The notes under the pieces are model-generated. The model saw nothing but the letters and a program-made list of their open reading frames with translations, was not told the origin of the DNA and made no database searches. Source: Oscillospiraceae bacterium (GTDB taxonomy: Bacteria; Bacillota; Clostridia; Oscillospirales; Oscillospiraceae). From it: DNA of 64,000 nucleotides. A program made the translations under genes and the position numbers. The stretch covers positions 21,690 to 85,689 of the forward strand of contig JAFWDU010000007.1 in NCBI GenBank assembly GCA_017516005.1, given 5' to 3'. Positions 16,662 to 24,911 of this stretch are shown in pieces (position 1 is the stretch's first letter; the number at the start of each line of letters is the position of its first letter).

Positions 16662-18680
16662 TTATTCTGCAGCAGGCTCTTCTGCCTCAGAAGCATTCTC
16701 CGCAACTTCTGCTTCTTCTGCTTCGGGGATCTCTACTGCAACATCCGGCTCGGCGACATCGCTCTGGGGCTCGAGCAGGGCGCGGATGGAAAGGCTGATG
16801 CGCTTTCCTTCCGTATTGATGTCAATGATCTTGGCATCCACTTCCTGACCCTCGGTCAGAACATCACCGGGCTTGCCGATGCGGCGGTCCGCGATCTGGG
16901 AAATATGAATCAGGCCGTCAACGCCGGGGATGATCTCAGCGAATGCGCCGAAGGTCATCAGCTTGACGATCTTCACCTTGACCACGTCGCCCACCTTGTA
17001 GGTGTTCAGGAAGATGGTCCAGGGATTGTTCTCCTCGGTCTTGTAGCCCAGAGAGATCTTCTTCTCCGGCTCGAAAGCGATGACATAGACATCGATTTCG
17101 TCACCAACGGAAACGACTTCCGCGGGATTCTTGATCCGGTTCCAGCTCAGCTCTGAGATGTGAACCATGCCGTCCACGCCGCCGATATCCACAAAGGCGC
17201 CGTAGGAAGTCAGACTCTTCACCACGCCGTGGTACTTCTTGCCGACCTCGATCTCGGACCAGATCTTCTCCTGTGCAGCCTTGCGGGCTTCCGCCTGCAG
17301 GGCACGGATGGAACCGACCACTCTGCGGCGGGCGCGGTTCACTTCGGTAATACGCATTTTGACCGTCTGCTTAATCAGCGTAGACAGATCGCCGTCCTTG
17401 GGAATGCCGGTGGCGGATGCAGGGACAAAGACGCGGATGCCCATCACATTGGCGACAACGCCGCCCTTGTTCTGCTCAGTCACAACGCCTTCCACAGGAG
17501 TCTTCTCCTCGCAGGCCTTCTCGATGTCAATCCAGTTCTTTTCGGCATCCAGACGCTTCTTGCTCAGCACAGCAGTGCCTTCCACGTCATTGACGCGAAC
17601 AACATAAGCCTCAATCTCATCGCCCACTTTGAAGAGGGTCTGAGGATCCACGGAGGGATCTGCAGTCAGTTCGCTGTAGGGAATGTAGCCCGCATGCTTG
17701 GTGCCCATTTCCACACAGACATCTGTGGGGGTGATGGCTGTTACAACGCCAACGACCTTGTCTCCTGTATTTAAAGTCTTGAAGGACTGCTCGAGCATTT
17801 CCTCAAAGCTTTCCTCCTGCACAGTTTCGTTTCTGATCTCGTCGCTCATAATGTTGTCTACCTCCTTAATTATCCACGGCGGTGTAGAGGCACCAGCCGT
17901 GATGCCAACGGTAGACGTACTCTGAAAAAGCGCAGGGACCAATTCATCGGCGTTGTCTACTAGAAATACCTGCGGACAGTGTTCCTTACAGATGGCGGCA
18001 AGCCGTTTTGTGTTCGAACTCATGGAGTCTCCCACAACGACCATCGCATCACATTGCTGAGAAAGCGTATACGCTTCCTTCTGACGTTTTTCCGTTGCAC
18101 CACATATTGTATCAAAGATCTTGCAGTTTGTACACACTTTTTTTGCGGTTTCTGAACACTTTTTTGCGGTTTCCTGGGTGCTTGTGGTCTGAAACACCAT
18201 ACATAGAGGCTCATTCCGCCGGTCCGGTTCCTCCGCAAGCCACTCCGAGAGCGCTTCGGCCGATTCCAGGATCACCGGGTTGGTGCACCAGCCTGCGATA
18301 GCCTGCACTTCCGGGTGGTTCTTTGTCCCGATAATCAGCTGGGTTGTGTCCTCTGACTCCGAGACAATGGTATGAATTCTCTTCACAAACGGGCAGGTTG
18401 CATCCAGCACCTCAACTCCCCGTTCTCGAAGCTGCTCCAGTATCGCACGGCTGACGCCGTGAGAGCGGATGATCACACTCGCGCCTTCAGGCACTTCCTC
18501 CACGGAATCCACACTCCGGATTCCCTGATCTGCAAGAGCCTGAACCACATGGCGGTTGTGAATTATGGGTCCCAGTGTCACAGCAGAGATGCCCTTCTCG
18601 ATGCACTCCTGTGCCAATCTCACCGCTCGGCTCACTCCGAAGCAGAAGCCGGCCGTTTCTGCTATAATAACCCGCTTCAT
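16662..18680 (-). CDS. ispH-rpsA: Fused HMB-PP reductase (IspH) and ribosomal protein S1
   Basis: A 672-residue two-part protein. Residues 1-280 are IspH, which reduces HMB-PP to IPP and DMAPP in the last MEP-pathway step; the three [4Fe-4S] cysteines are Cys13 (GFCFGV), Cys96 (DATCPF) and Cys193 (ICGATE). Residues about 305-635 hold four S1 RNA-binding repeats (for example GYIPYSEL, GMVHISELSW, GLIHISQI) and an acidic Ala/Glu tail. Such fusions are known in Clostridia. An internal ATG at codon 278, with a perfect Shine-Dalgarno, could also give free S1. The ATG overlaps plsC by four bases; cmk-plsC-ispH-rpsA is the usual order. Confidence 0.96.
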   Translation of the reverse strand: MKRVIIAETAGFCFGVSRAVRLAQECIEKGISAVTLGPIIHNRHVVQALADQGIRSVDSVEEVPEGASVIIRSHGVSRAILEQLRERGVEVLDATCPFVKRIHTIVSESEDTTQLIIGTKNHPEVQAIAGWCTNPVILESAEALSEWLAEEPDRRNEPLCMVFQTTSTQETAKKCSETAKKVCTNCKIFDTICGATEKRQKEAYTLSQQCDAMVVVGDSMSSNTKRLAAICKEHCPQVFLVDNADELVPALFQSTSTVGITAGASTPPWIIKEVDNIMSDEIRNETVQEESFEEMLEQSFKTLNTGDKVVGVVTAITPTDVCVEMGTKHAGYIPYSELTADPSVDPQTLFKVGDEIEAYVVRVNDVEGTAVLSKKRLDAEKNWIDIEKACEEKTPVEGVVTEQNKGGVVANVMGIRVFVPASATGIPKDGDLSTLIKQTVKMRITEVNRARRRVVGSIRALQAEARKAAQEKIWSEIEVGKKYHGVVKSLTSYGAFVDIGGVDGMVHISELSWNRIKNPAEVVSVGDEIDVYVIAFEPEKKISLGYKTEENNPWTIFLNTYKVGDVVKVKIVKLMTFGAFAEIIPGVDGLIHISQIADRRIGKPGDVLTEGQEVDAKIIDINTEGKRISLSIRALLEPQSDVAEPDVAVEIPEAEEAEVAENASEAEEPAAE
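17847..17867 (-). promoter_or_regulatory. Internal ribosome binding site and start for free S1
   Basis: On the minus strand AAGGAGGT (17867-17860) lies 10 bases before an in-frame ATG at 17849 (codon 278), exactly where the IspH half ends. Translation from here would give a 395-residue four-repeat S1 protein, close to the size of stand-alone Firmicute S1 homologues. The match to anti-Shine-Dalgarno is seen directly; use of the site is inferred. Confidence 0.6.
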
Positions 18681-19270
18681 GGCTCCTCCAATTCGTAGAT
18701 TTTCTGCATCAGTTCATCCGTTGCGCTCTGCAGTTCCGAACCGGTCGCCTTGATGCCGGCCTTCTCTACCCGGAACGGTTCGCCGAACACGACGTGAATC
18801 GGATGAAGGAACTTCTTGTTTTTCGTAATATACACGGGAATCAGAGGGGCATCCGTCCTTGAGGCAAGCAGCGCCGCCCCGGTATGGGCGTGAACCTCTT
18901 TGCCCGGCTTCACTCTGGTGCCCTCCGGAAAGATCACAAGTGGCCGGTCTGCTTTCAGAACAGTCAGCGAGGATTTAATCGCCCCGACATCCGCACGGTC
19001 CCTGTCCACGTAGATGATACCCATGTATCCAAGGAACGGCCCGATTACCGGCACATGTGAGAGCTGAATCTTCGCCATGATATTGATCATCTGCTTCAGA
19101 TGAAGCGCAAGCACCAGCCAGACGGGATCCGACAGTGCGCTGTGGTTCGGGCAGATCACACAGGCTCCCTCCGGGATCCGCTCCCGGCCTTTTACCTTGA
19201 GGACAGGGTGCACCAGGAACATCACGCAGCGGAGAATGACAAAGATGATACGATAAAGAAATACTCTCAT
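18677..19270 (-). CDS. plsC: 1-acyl-sn-glycerol-3-phosphate acyltransferase
   Basis: PlsC adds the second acyl chain to lysophosphatidic acid at the membrane. The 197-residue protein has an N-terminal membrane segment, the catalytic HX4D motif in NHSALSDP (about residues 41-48), and the substrate motif FPEGTRVKPG (about 114-123). It overlaps cmk upstream and ispH-rpsA downstream by four bases each, so the three products are translationally coupled. Confidence 0.94.
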   Translation of the reverse strand: MRVFLYRIIFVILRCVMFLVHPVLKVKGRERIPEGACVICPNHSALSDPVWLVLALHLKQMINIMAKIQLSHVPVIGPFLGYMGIIYVDRDRADVGAIKSSLTVLKADRPLVIFPEGTRVKPGKEVHAHTGAALLASRTDAPLIPVYITKNKKFLHPIHVVFGEPFRVEKAGIKATGSELQSATDELMQKIYELEEP

Positions 19271-19935
19271 CTGATTTTCTCTTGTGCAAGCTTCAGGATC
19301 GCTTCTACGGACTCTTCAATGGTAAGATTTGTTGTATCCAGTTCCACTGCATCGGATGCCTTGCGCAAAGGTGCGATTTTTCTGGTAGTATCCTGATGAT
19401 CCCGCTGCAGCAGATCCTGATAGACCTTCTCATAACTGGTCTTGGGATTCTTCAGGCGCAGTTCCTCAAAACGGCGGCGGGCACGTTCCTCCGGCGTTGC
19501 GGTGAGGAATATCTTTACTTCCGCATCCGGAAGAACCACAGTACCGATATCCCGCCCGTCCATGACCACATTGTGTTCCCTGGCAATCTGCCTCTGCATA
19601 TCCAGAAGATATTCCCGCACAACAGGAAACGCGGAGATTTTGGACGCGTAGTCGGAGATTTCGGGCGTCCGAAGCAGGCCGGTTACATCCTCTCCGTTGA
19701 GGAACATTCTCTGCTCACCCTGCTCCGTATAGCGTGCCTCAATATAGGCGTCCCCGATCAGGCGGGTAATGCCGTCTGCGTCTTTCGGCCCGATGCCCAG
19801 CATCTCATAATGGCAGCCGAGTGTACGATAGATTGCGCCTGTGTCCACATAGACGTAGTTCAGCGCCTTCGCTACCGCTTTCGCCATGGTGCTCTTTCCC
19901 GCACCCGCGGGACCGTCGATTGCAATTGCATGCAT
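19267..19935 (-). CDS. cmk: Cytidylate kinase
   Basis: Cmk phosphorylates CMP and dCMP. The 222-residue protein opens with the P-loop IDGPAGAGKST (residues 6-16), then YVDTGAIYR, the DGRDIGTVV nucleotide-binding segment near 127 and the ATPEERARRR lid. Length matches the bacterial family. It begins three bases after the BaiN-type flavoprotein stop and overlaps plsC. Confidence 0.96.
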   Translation of the reverse strand: MHAIAIDGPAGAGKSTMAKAVAKALNYVYVDTGAIYRTLGCHYEMLGIGPKDADGITRLIGDAYIEARYTEQGEQRMFLNGEDVTGLLRTPEISDYASKISAFPVVREYLLDMQRQIAREHNVVMDGRDIGTVVLPDAEVKIFLTATPEERARRRFEELRLKNPKTSYEKVYQDLLQRDHQDTTRKIAPLRKASDAVELDTTNLTIEESVEAILKLAQEKIR

Positions 19936-19938
19936 GAA

Positions 19939-21168
19939 TTATTCTCCTTTCGCCGCCGCCCGGCCTGCCAGATAGGCGGTTGACCAGGCAATCTGCAGAT
20001 TAAAGCCGCCGGTATATGCGTCTGCGTCAATGATTTCCCCCGCGAAATACAGACCGCTGCACAGTCTGGATTCCATGCTTCTGGGGTCAATTTCCCTGGG
20101 CTCCACGCCTCCAGTGGTGATAATTGCCTCTTCCACCGGGCGCTTGCCCAGAATGTCAATGGTGAATGCCTTGGTTTCTTTTTCCAGGGCAAGCCGCTCA
20201 TTTCTGGTCAGGTCATGAATCCGCTTTTCCGGATCAAGGCCGCTTTTTTCGATGATTACGGGAATCATGGCGGATGGATACAGCCCTGAGACCGCATGAA
20301 GCAGAATCCGGTTCTGCTGGGAAGAAAAATCCCGCAGCACCCGGGTATCCAGCGCCGCTTCATCCAGTGCCGGCTTCAGATCGATCTGAACCTGGTAGGA
20401 GGCCTTTTCCCGCATATGGGCACTTGCGCTGAGAATGGTCGGTCCTGACAGGCCGAAATGGGTAAAGAGCAGTTCCCCGAAGTCCTCATAGACGGTCTTC
20501 CCGTCAGCAAGTAGCCGAAGTCCCACATTCCGGAGGGAGAGGCCCTGCATCCTGCGGCACCAGCCGCCGCGCTCCTCCAGCGGCACCAGGGATCCCTCGC
20601 ATGGCGTAACCGTATGACCTGCCGAGATTGCCATCGCATACCCGTCGCCTGTGGATCCGGTCAGCGGGTAGGACAGCCCACCTGTCGCAAGAATGACTTT
20701 TGAGAAAGGAAGCCTGCTTCCGTCCTCCAGAAGCACGCCATGAACCGCTCCGTTTTCCACAAACAGTTTGGATGCTCTCCCCGTAACAATCCGGACATTC
20801 GATCTGTAAAGAGCGGTCTTCAGAGCTCCCACAATATCCCCCGCCTGATCCGATTCGGGAAAAACCCGGTTTCCCCGTTCCGTCTTCAGCGGTACGCCCT
20901 GCTGCTCAAAGAACGACTTAACCGATTCCGGCGGAAAGGCATACAGCGCAGAGGACAGGAATTTTCCGTTGCGCGGAATATTCTGGATTACCTCGCGCGG
21001 CGATACATCGTTGCACACATTGCAGCGGCCTTTTCCGGTAATGGAAAGCTTTCTTCCCAGACGGTTTCCCCGCTCCAGAAGGGTCACCTGTGCGCCTTCG
21101 CGCGCTGCTGTCACCGCAGCAAACATGCCGGCGGCACCACCGCCGATTACCAGTACTTCAGAGCTCAA
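19939..21168 (-). CDS. BaiN/HI0933-family NAD(P)/FAD-dependent oxidoreductase
   Basis: A 409-residue flavoprotein of the HI0933/YhiN family. It opens with the FAD-binding EVLVIGGGAAGMFAAV, has RKLSITGKGRCNVCND, the VILATGGLSYP segment, and ends with GEIIDADAYTGGFNLQIAWSTA, a hallmark of this family. Related BaiN reduces bile-acid intermediates in some gut Clostridia, but the family is widespread and most members are of unknown substrate, so bile-acid activity should not be assumed. I take the TTG at 21168 as start because it overlaps the rpiR stop by 11 bases and gives the normal N-terminus; the upstream 34 codons are rpiR out of frame. Confidence 0.88.
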   Translation of the reverse strand: MSSEVLVIGGGAAGMFAAVTAAREGAQVTLLERGNRLGRKLSITGKGRCNVCNDVSPREVIQNIPRNGKFLSSALYAFPPESVKSFFEQQGVPLKTERGNRVFPESDQAGDIVGALKTALYRSNVRIVTGRASKLFVENGAVHGVLLEDGSRLPFSKVILATGGLSYPLTGSTGDGYAMAISAGHTVTPCEGSLVPLEERGGWCRRMQGLSLRNVGLRLLADGKTVYEDFGELLFTHFGLSGPTILSASAHMREKASYQVQIDLKPALDEAALDTRVLRDFSSQQNRILLHAVSGLYPSAMIPVIIEKSGLDPEKRIHDLTRNERLALEKETKAFTIDILGKRPVEEAIITTGGVEPREIDPRSMESRLCSGLYFAGEIIDADAYTGGFNLQIAWSTAYLAGRAAAKGE

Positions 21169-22021
21169 CTTTCTCGTAAACCTCGTATTCGTCCCAGATC
21201 CGTTCCAGCTTCTCAAAGGTCTGCTGGAGTTCTTCCTCCCGCTTGCGGGCAATTGCAACCAGCAGGGCATTGATCAGGCTCATTGGCGCGACAAGGGAGT
21301 CCACCAGAGAGATCATGTCGCTCTCCGCCACCAGAACGTGATCCGCCATTTCCGCAATGGGAGACTGACGGGAATCCGTGAGTGCAATCACGGTCGCACC
21401 GGAATCATGGCAGAAACGCAACGCCTTGACTGTACGGCTGGAATAGCGCGGGAAGCTGATACCCAGCACGGCGTCTCCGGGGGCAACCCGGATAATCTGT
21501 TCGAACATTTCAGAGGAAGTGTTTGTGCTGACCAGGTGCACATGATCAAACATCAGATTCATATAAAATCCGAAGAAACTAGCCAGCGCGGCAGCGGAGC
21601 GGACACCGAGAATATACAGATTGTTTGCGTTCAGGATGGCGTCCACAGCCGCGGAAAACGCATTTCGGTCTGTCTTGTCCAGTGTCTGGCGGATCTTGTC
21701 CACATCGGAATGAAGCACGGCGGAGAGCACATCCCCCTGTCCGATCCGGTCATTGGCAACCTCAATGCGCTGTACGGATGTCAGCTTGTTGCGGATCATC
21801 TCCTGCAGAGCTCTCTGCATCTCAGGGTAGCCTTCGTATCCCAGTTCCACCGCAAAACGGACCACGGTTGATTCGCTGACATTGACAGTCTTGCCCAGCT
21901 TGCTCGCCGTCATAAACGCCGCCTTGTCATAGTACTCCATAATGTAGTTCGCGATCAGCTTCTGTCCCTTTGAAAAACCGATCATATGATTCTGGATCTG
22001 ATTCAAAACATCTGTTGACAT
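21158..22021 (-). CDS. MurR/RpiR-family transcriptional regulator
   Basis: A 287-residue repressor/activator with an N-terminal RpiR helix-turn-helix (residues 1-80; AAFMTASKLGKTVNVSESTV) and a SIS sugar-phosphate-binding domain (about 125-265; LGVRSAAALASFF, GISFPRYSSRTV). Members sense phosphosugars such as ribose-, glucosamine- or MurNAc-phosphate. No sugar operon adjoins it; it overlaps the flavoprotein gene by 11 bases, so its target is unclear. The gene is set apart from the rluB unit by a terminator at 22045-22097. Confidence 0.91.
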   Translation of the reverse strand: MSTDVLNQIQNHMIGFSKGQKLIANYIMEYYDKAAFMTASKLGKTVNVSESTVVRFAVELGYEGYPEMQRALQEMIRNKLTSVQRIEVANDRIGQGDVLSAVLHSDVDKIRQTLDKTDRNAFSAAVDAILNANNLYILGVRSAAALASFFGFYMNLMFDHVHLVSTNTSSEMFEQIIRVAPGDAVLGISFPRYSSRTVKALRFCHDSGATVIALTDSRQSPIAEMADHVLVAESDMISLVDSLVAPMSLINALLVAIARKREEELQQTFEKLERIWDEYEVYEKVEL

Positions 22022-22044
22022 TTTCCCAGTTTCCTTTCAAATCA

Positions 22045-22097
22045 CAAAAAAATACGGTGCGCTGAGCGCACAAGGACATTGTAGCGCTGCACACCGT
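22045..22097 (-). terminator. Terminator between rluB-type gene and rpiR
   Basis: On the minus strand CGGTGTGCAGCGC (starting 22096) pairs with GCGCTCAGCGCACCG, followed by TATTTTTTT. It stops the site-2 protease-scp-gerW-pseudouridine synthase unit 40 bases past its last stop and lies in the leader of rpiR. Confidence 0.85.
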
Positions 22098-22135
22098 TTT
22101 TTGCAAGTCCATAATGCATAACTTGCGGCATTTGA

Positions 22136-22855
22136 TCAAATTCCTGCTTCCGTCCGGAGCATCTGAATCTCATCCGGGCTCAAAAGTCTCCAACTTCCTG
22201 AGGGAAGATTTCCCAGTTTTACTCCGCTTTCTTCCACGCGAACCAAACGAATGACCTTCATATGCGCCATTGCGCACATACGACGGATCTGACGGTTCCG
22301 TCCTTCATGGATGGTGATTTGAAGGACGCTATGCTCATTATTACGCAAGATTACCGTCACTTCCGCAGGCTGAATTCTGTATCCGTCCTGCATAACAAGC
22401 GGACTGCGGAGAACAGATAAGCCCTGTTCCGTTAGTCCGGTGACTGTCACTTCGTAGATCTTGTCCACGCGGTTTTTCGGATGCATCAAGCCGTTGCAGA
22501 GAGGGCCGTCGTTGGTAAACAGGAGCAGTCCTTCCGAGTCCCGATCCAGTCTGCCGATGGGAACGACCCGTTCCGGCGCATCGGCAACCAGTTCGCTCAC
22601 ATCGTGTCTGCCCTGCTCGTCATGCATGCTGGTCACAAAGCCCCGGGGCTTATGCAGCATAAGCACGACTGTCTCCGGTTTCCTACGAAGCACCTGACCG
22701 TCGAAGGTGATAACGTCCTGCTCCGGATCAGCGCTCATGCCGACTTCGGCACAAACGCCATTCACCTGAACCCTGCCAGCCTCAATGAGTTTTTCCGCAC
22801 CGCGGCGGGAACTCACGCCGTATTCAGAAAGAATCTTCTGCAGTCGTTCTTTCAT
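22136..22855 (-). CDS. rluB: 23S rRNA pseudouridine synthase, RluB/RsuA family
   Basis: A 239-residue pseudouridine synthase with an N-terminal S4 RNA-binding domain (residues 1-60; MKERLQKILSEYGVSSRR) and the RsuA/RluB/E/F catalytic domain. The catalytic aspartate lies in VGRLDRDSEGLLLFTNDG (read here as IGRLDRDSEGLL), and the family tail GRNRQIRRM follows. ATG at 22855 has GGAGG five bases upstream; the in-frame ATG 11 codons earlier lacks this. Last gene of the scp unit, 51 bases after gerW. Choice of rluB over rsuA is by genome context with scpAB. Confidence 0.9.
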   Translation of the reverse strand: MKERLQKILSEYGVSSRRGAEKLIEAGRVQVNGVCAEVGMSADPEQDVITFDGQVLRRKPETVVLMLHKPRGFVTSMHDEQGRHDVSELVADAPERVVPIGRLDRDSEGLLLFTNDGPLCNGLMHPKNRVDKIYEVTVTGLTEQGLSVLRSPLVMQDGYRIQPAEVTVILRNNEHSVLQITIHEGRNRQIRRMCAMAHMKVIRLVRVEESGVKLGNLPSGSWRLLSPDEIQMLRTEAGI

Positions 22856-22906
22856 ACTGCCCTCCGACAGATTGTCAGCCGCTCCCATGGAGGGCAGGCT
22901 GTACTC

Positions 22907-23326
22907 TTATTCCGGTATGAAACTCTCTTCCTCTTCAGACGGCTCTTCCGGCTTCTTCTTCCGATCTGAAATCATACCCGAAATCTTGTCCACCAGCTCC
23001 GGAAGCATCTCAAGGGCGCGGTCTACCGGTCCCGGCGCTCCGTCATAGATGGGAAGCGTGCGGACCATTCCTTCCTTGACAACCAGAAATGCTACCGGGG
23101 TGATGTTCACTCCGCCGCCACCGCCGCCGCCGAAGGGATTCTCTGAGGAGTTCTTGGATGCGAAATCGCTTCCGCCGCCGGCATAACCGAAACTAACCTT
23201 GGATACCGGGATCAGCGTCACGCCGTCAGGCGTCGTGATAGGGGTCCCGACAATGGTATTGGCATCCACCAGCGTGCGGATTTTCTCTATACTGCTGGAA
23301 AGCATATCTGTAAGAGGATGACTCAT
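22907..23326 (-). CDS. gerW: GerW family sporulation protein (YtfJ)
   Basis: A 139-residue GerW/YtfJ protein. It begins HPLTDMLSSSIEKIRTLVD, then NTIVGTPITTPDG, VSFGYAGGGSDF, a run of seven glycines (residues 66-72) and VNITPVAFLVV, all normal for the family. In Bacillus, YtfJ is a spore protein needed for proper germination with the GerA receptor. The ATG at 23326 has AGGAG upstream and aligns with known starts. The same frame stays open for 84 more codons upstream, described separately. Its presence suggests, but does not prove, that the organism can sporulate. Confidence 0.92.
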   Translation of the reverse strand: MSHPLTDMLSSSIEKIRTLVDANTIVGTPITTPDGVTLIPVSKVSFGYAGGGSDFASKNSSENPFGGGGGGGVNITPVAFLVVKEGMVRTLPIYDGAPGPVDRALEMLPELVDKISGMISDRKKKPEEPSEEEESFIPE

Positions 23327-23578
23327 AATCTGGCGCTCCTTTTTTTCTGGGATTGTGTACCGGACAATACCGGTCTCTTCTTCAGTATATGAAATGACTG
23401 CGCCGTTTGTCAAACAAATCTTATTGAGCGGACCAACCGTCCAGAAGTCGTGTCCCGCGGCCATCCTGAAAGGACGTCCGCGGGATGGATTCCGGCTCTT
23501 CTGCATGATCTGCAGGTTTTCATTATCGAAAGGCAAATAACAGATATCGCTTACCGTACATTCTCCAATACCTGTCAT
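23327..23578 (-). other. Open, protein-like stretch in frame upstream of gerW
   Basis: From an ATG at 23578 the gerW frame is open without a stop through to gerW, adding 84 codons (MTGIGECTVSDICYLPF at its start). That ATG lies 43 bases after the DUF2953 stop, which fits the tight spacing of this operon, and AAGGA occurs 14 bases before it. It could be an N-terminal extension, a fused small gene that lost its stop, or chance. The same DNA also folds: 23452-23486 forms a long stem (CCGCGGG arms). I recognise no family. Confidence 0.35.
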
Positions 23579-23621
23579 TTTGTACTTTGCGTCCTTTCTC
23601 TGCGCAGTCTTCAATCTGCAG

Positions 23622-24293
23622 TCACCCTTCAGGAGACTGCGGGTTCTCGTTTTCCTGTTTTTCCGGCTTGCCACCTTTTTTTGTTCTTTGGAAGCGAAGG
23701 AACTGCACGAGAATGCTGACTCCATAGTAAAGACCGATCCAGAGGATCTGTCCGAGAAGCAGTCTGGCCTGCAGATCCATCTCAAGGGAGAAGCCTTCCG
23801 CGTCCGGGTCGAACAGCGCCTGCAGATCTCTTTTTCGAATACGGAATACGGACTCAAGCGGAGGCGTCAGTATTCCAATCGCCGCCCACGCCCTGCCGTA
23901 ATTGATACCTTTGGATGCTGCATCCTTTGCTCCGTATGTGACATGAATCATCATTCTCTGCAGCACAACGGATCTTCGTAAAGATCCGACCGCGCGGAGA
24001 GCAGTCCGGATCATCGGCATGAAATAGGAAAGATCCGAAAGCTTGAATTTCTTCTTTGGCTTTTCCTCGCCGGTTTTTTTCGGTTTCTTCGGCTTCTTTG
24101 GCTTCTTTGGCTTTTTCTCCTTGGGTTTCTCCTCTTTTTTCGGCTTTGCTCCTTCTTTTTTCGGAAGAATCTGCATATGAAACGGGCCGATGAAGACACG
24201 GAGAATGGTACCCTGATCGATCCGTACTCTGCACCCAAGCGGAACCAGGCAGATCAGTACAACTATCGTCAGGAAAATAAGCAGGCCCTTCAC
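23622..24293 (-). CDS. DUF2953 domain protein
   Basis: A 223-residue protein with an N-terminal membrane helix (residues 3-22), a beta strand region, a long lysine/proline-rich linker (about residues 46-88, made of KKP units) and a C-terminal DUF2953 region with a second hydrophobic stretch near 178-195. DUF2953 genes usually neighbour gerW/ytfJ in sporulating Firmicutes; their role is unknown. Overlaps the scpB stop by four bases. The linker is encoded by a short tandem DNA repeat, so its length may vary between strains. Confidence 0.85.
   Translation of the reverse strand: MKGLLIFLTIVVLICLVPLGCRVRIDQGTILRVFIGPFHMQILPKKEGAKPKKEEKPKEKKPKKPKKPKKPKKTGEEKPKKKFKLSDLSYFMPMIRTALRAVGSLRRSVVLQRMMIHVTYGAKDAASKGINYGRAWAAIGILTPPLESVFRIRKRDLQALFDPDAEGFSLEMDLQARLLLGQILWIGLYYGVSILVQFLRFQRTKKGGKPEKQENENPQSPEG
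24079..24117. repeat. Short tandem repeat coding the Lys-Pro linker of DUF2953 protein
   Basis: The plus strand reads as tandem nine-base units close to GGCTTCTTT, about four copies, within the DUF2953 gene. On the coding strand each unit encodes Lys-Lys-Pro. Unit length is a multiple of three, so copy-number change keeps the frame. Confidence 0.7.
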
Positions 24294-24892
24294 GCCTGTA
24301 CCTCCGCAGACTGCTCTGCTTCGCCGGAAGCTGTCTGCTCTTCCGCCTCAGCTCGTGCCTGTTCGCTGACTCTGGCCAGATTCACCGTCTGAATCTCAGG
24401 CAGATCTTCCAGCGATTTCAGGCCGAAAGTCCGAAGGAAGTCCGGGGTCGTTCTGTAAAGGATCGGCTTGCCGGGAACATTCAGTCTTCCGCACTCTTCA
24501 ATCAGTTTTTTATTCAGCAGAGCGTTGACGGAATATGCACTGTCCACGCCACGAAGCTGCTCCACATAGGCACGGGTCGCAGGCTGGTAGTATGCAATAA
24601 TGGTCAGTGTCTCCAGCTGAGCCCCGGAAAGACGCGGCGGCTTTCTGGTCTCCAGCGCACGCGTAACATAGTCCGCCATCTCCGGCGAAGAGCACATCTG
24701 ATAGCTGTTCTCCAGTTCCAGCACGCGAATTCCACGGCGCTGAAAGGCCAGTTCATCGGAAAGCGCCTTTGCAGCTCGCCGCAGTTCGTCCTCTTCACAG
24801 CCGAAAGTCTCTGCAAGGCGTAAAGCCAATACCGGCTCCCCCGCGGCAAACAGCACCGCTTCCAGTGCCCGAATAATCTCTTCCTGTTCCAT
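24290..24892 (-). CDS. scpB: Segregation and condensation protein B
   Basis: ScpB is the winged-helix kite subunit of the bacterial SMC condensin, acting with ScpA in chromosome segregation. The 200 residues begin EEIIRALEAVLFAAGEPV and contain the typical LSGAQLETLTIIAYYQPATRA segment (about 92-112) and VNALLNKKLIEECGR. ATG at 24892 is preceded by AGGAGGGACTGCGGAAAT; the 43 codons upstream in the same frame overlap scpA and are rejected. An Ala/Glu-rich tail of about 25 residues is extra. Confidence 0.95.
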   Translation of the reverse strand: MEQEEIIRALEAVLFAAGEPVLALRLAETFGCEEDELRRAAKALSDELAFQRRGIRVLELENSYQMCSSPEMADYVTRALETRKPPRLSGAQLETLTIIAYYQPATRAYVEQLRGVDSAYSVNALLNKKLIEECGRLNVPGKPILYRTTPDFLRTFGLKSLEDLPEIQTVNLARVSEQARAEAEEQTASGEAEQSAEVQA

Positions 24893-24911
24893 ATTTCCGC
24901 AGTCCCTCCTT

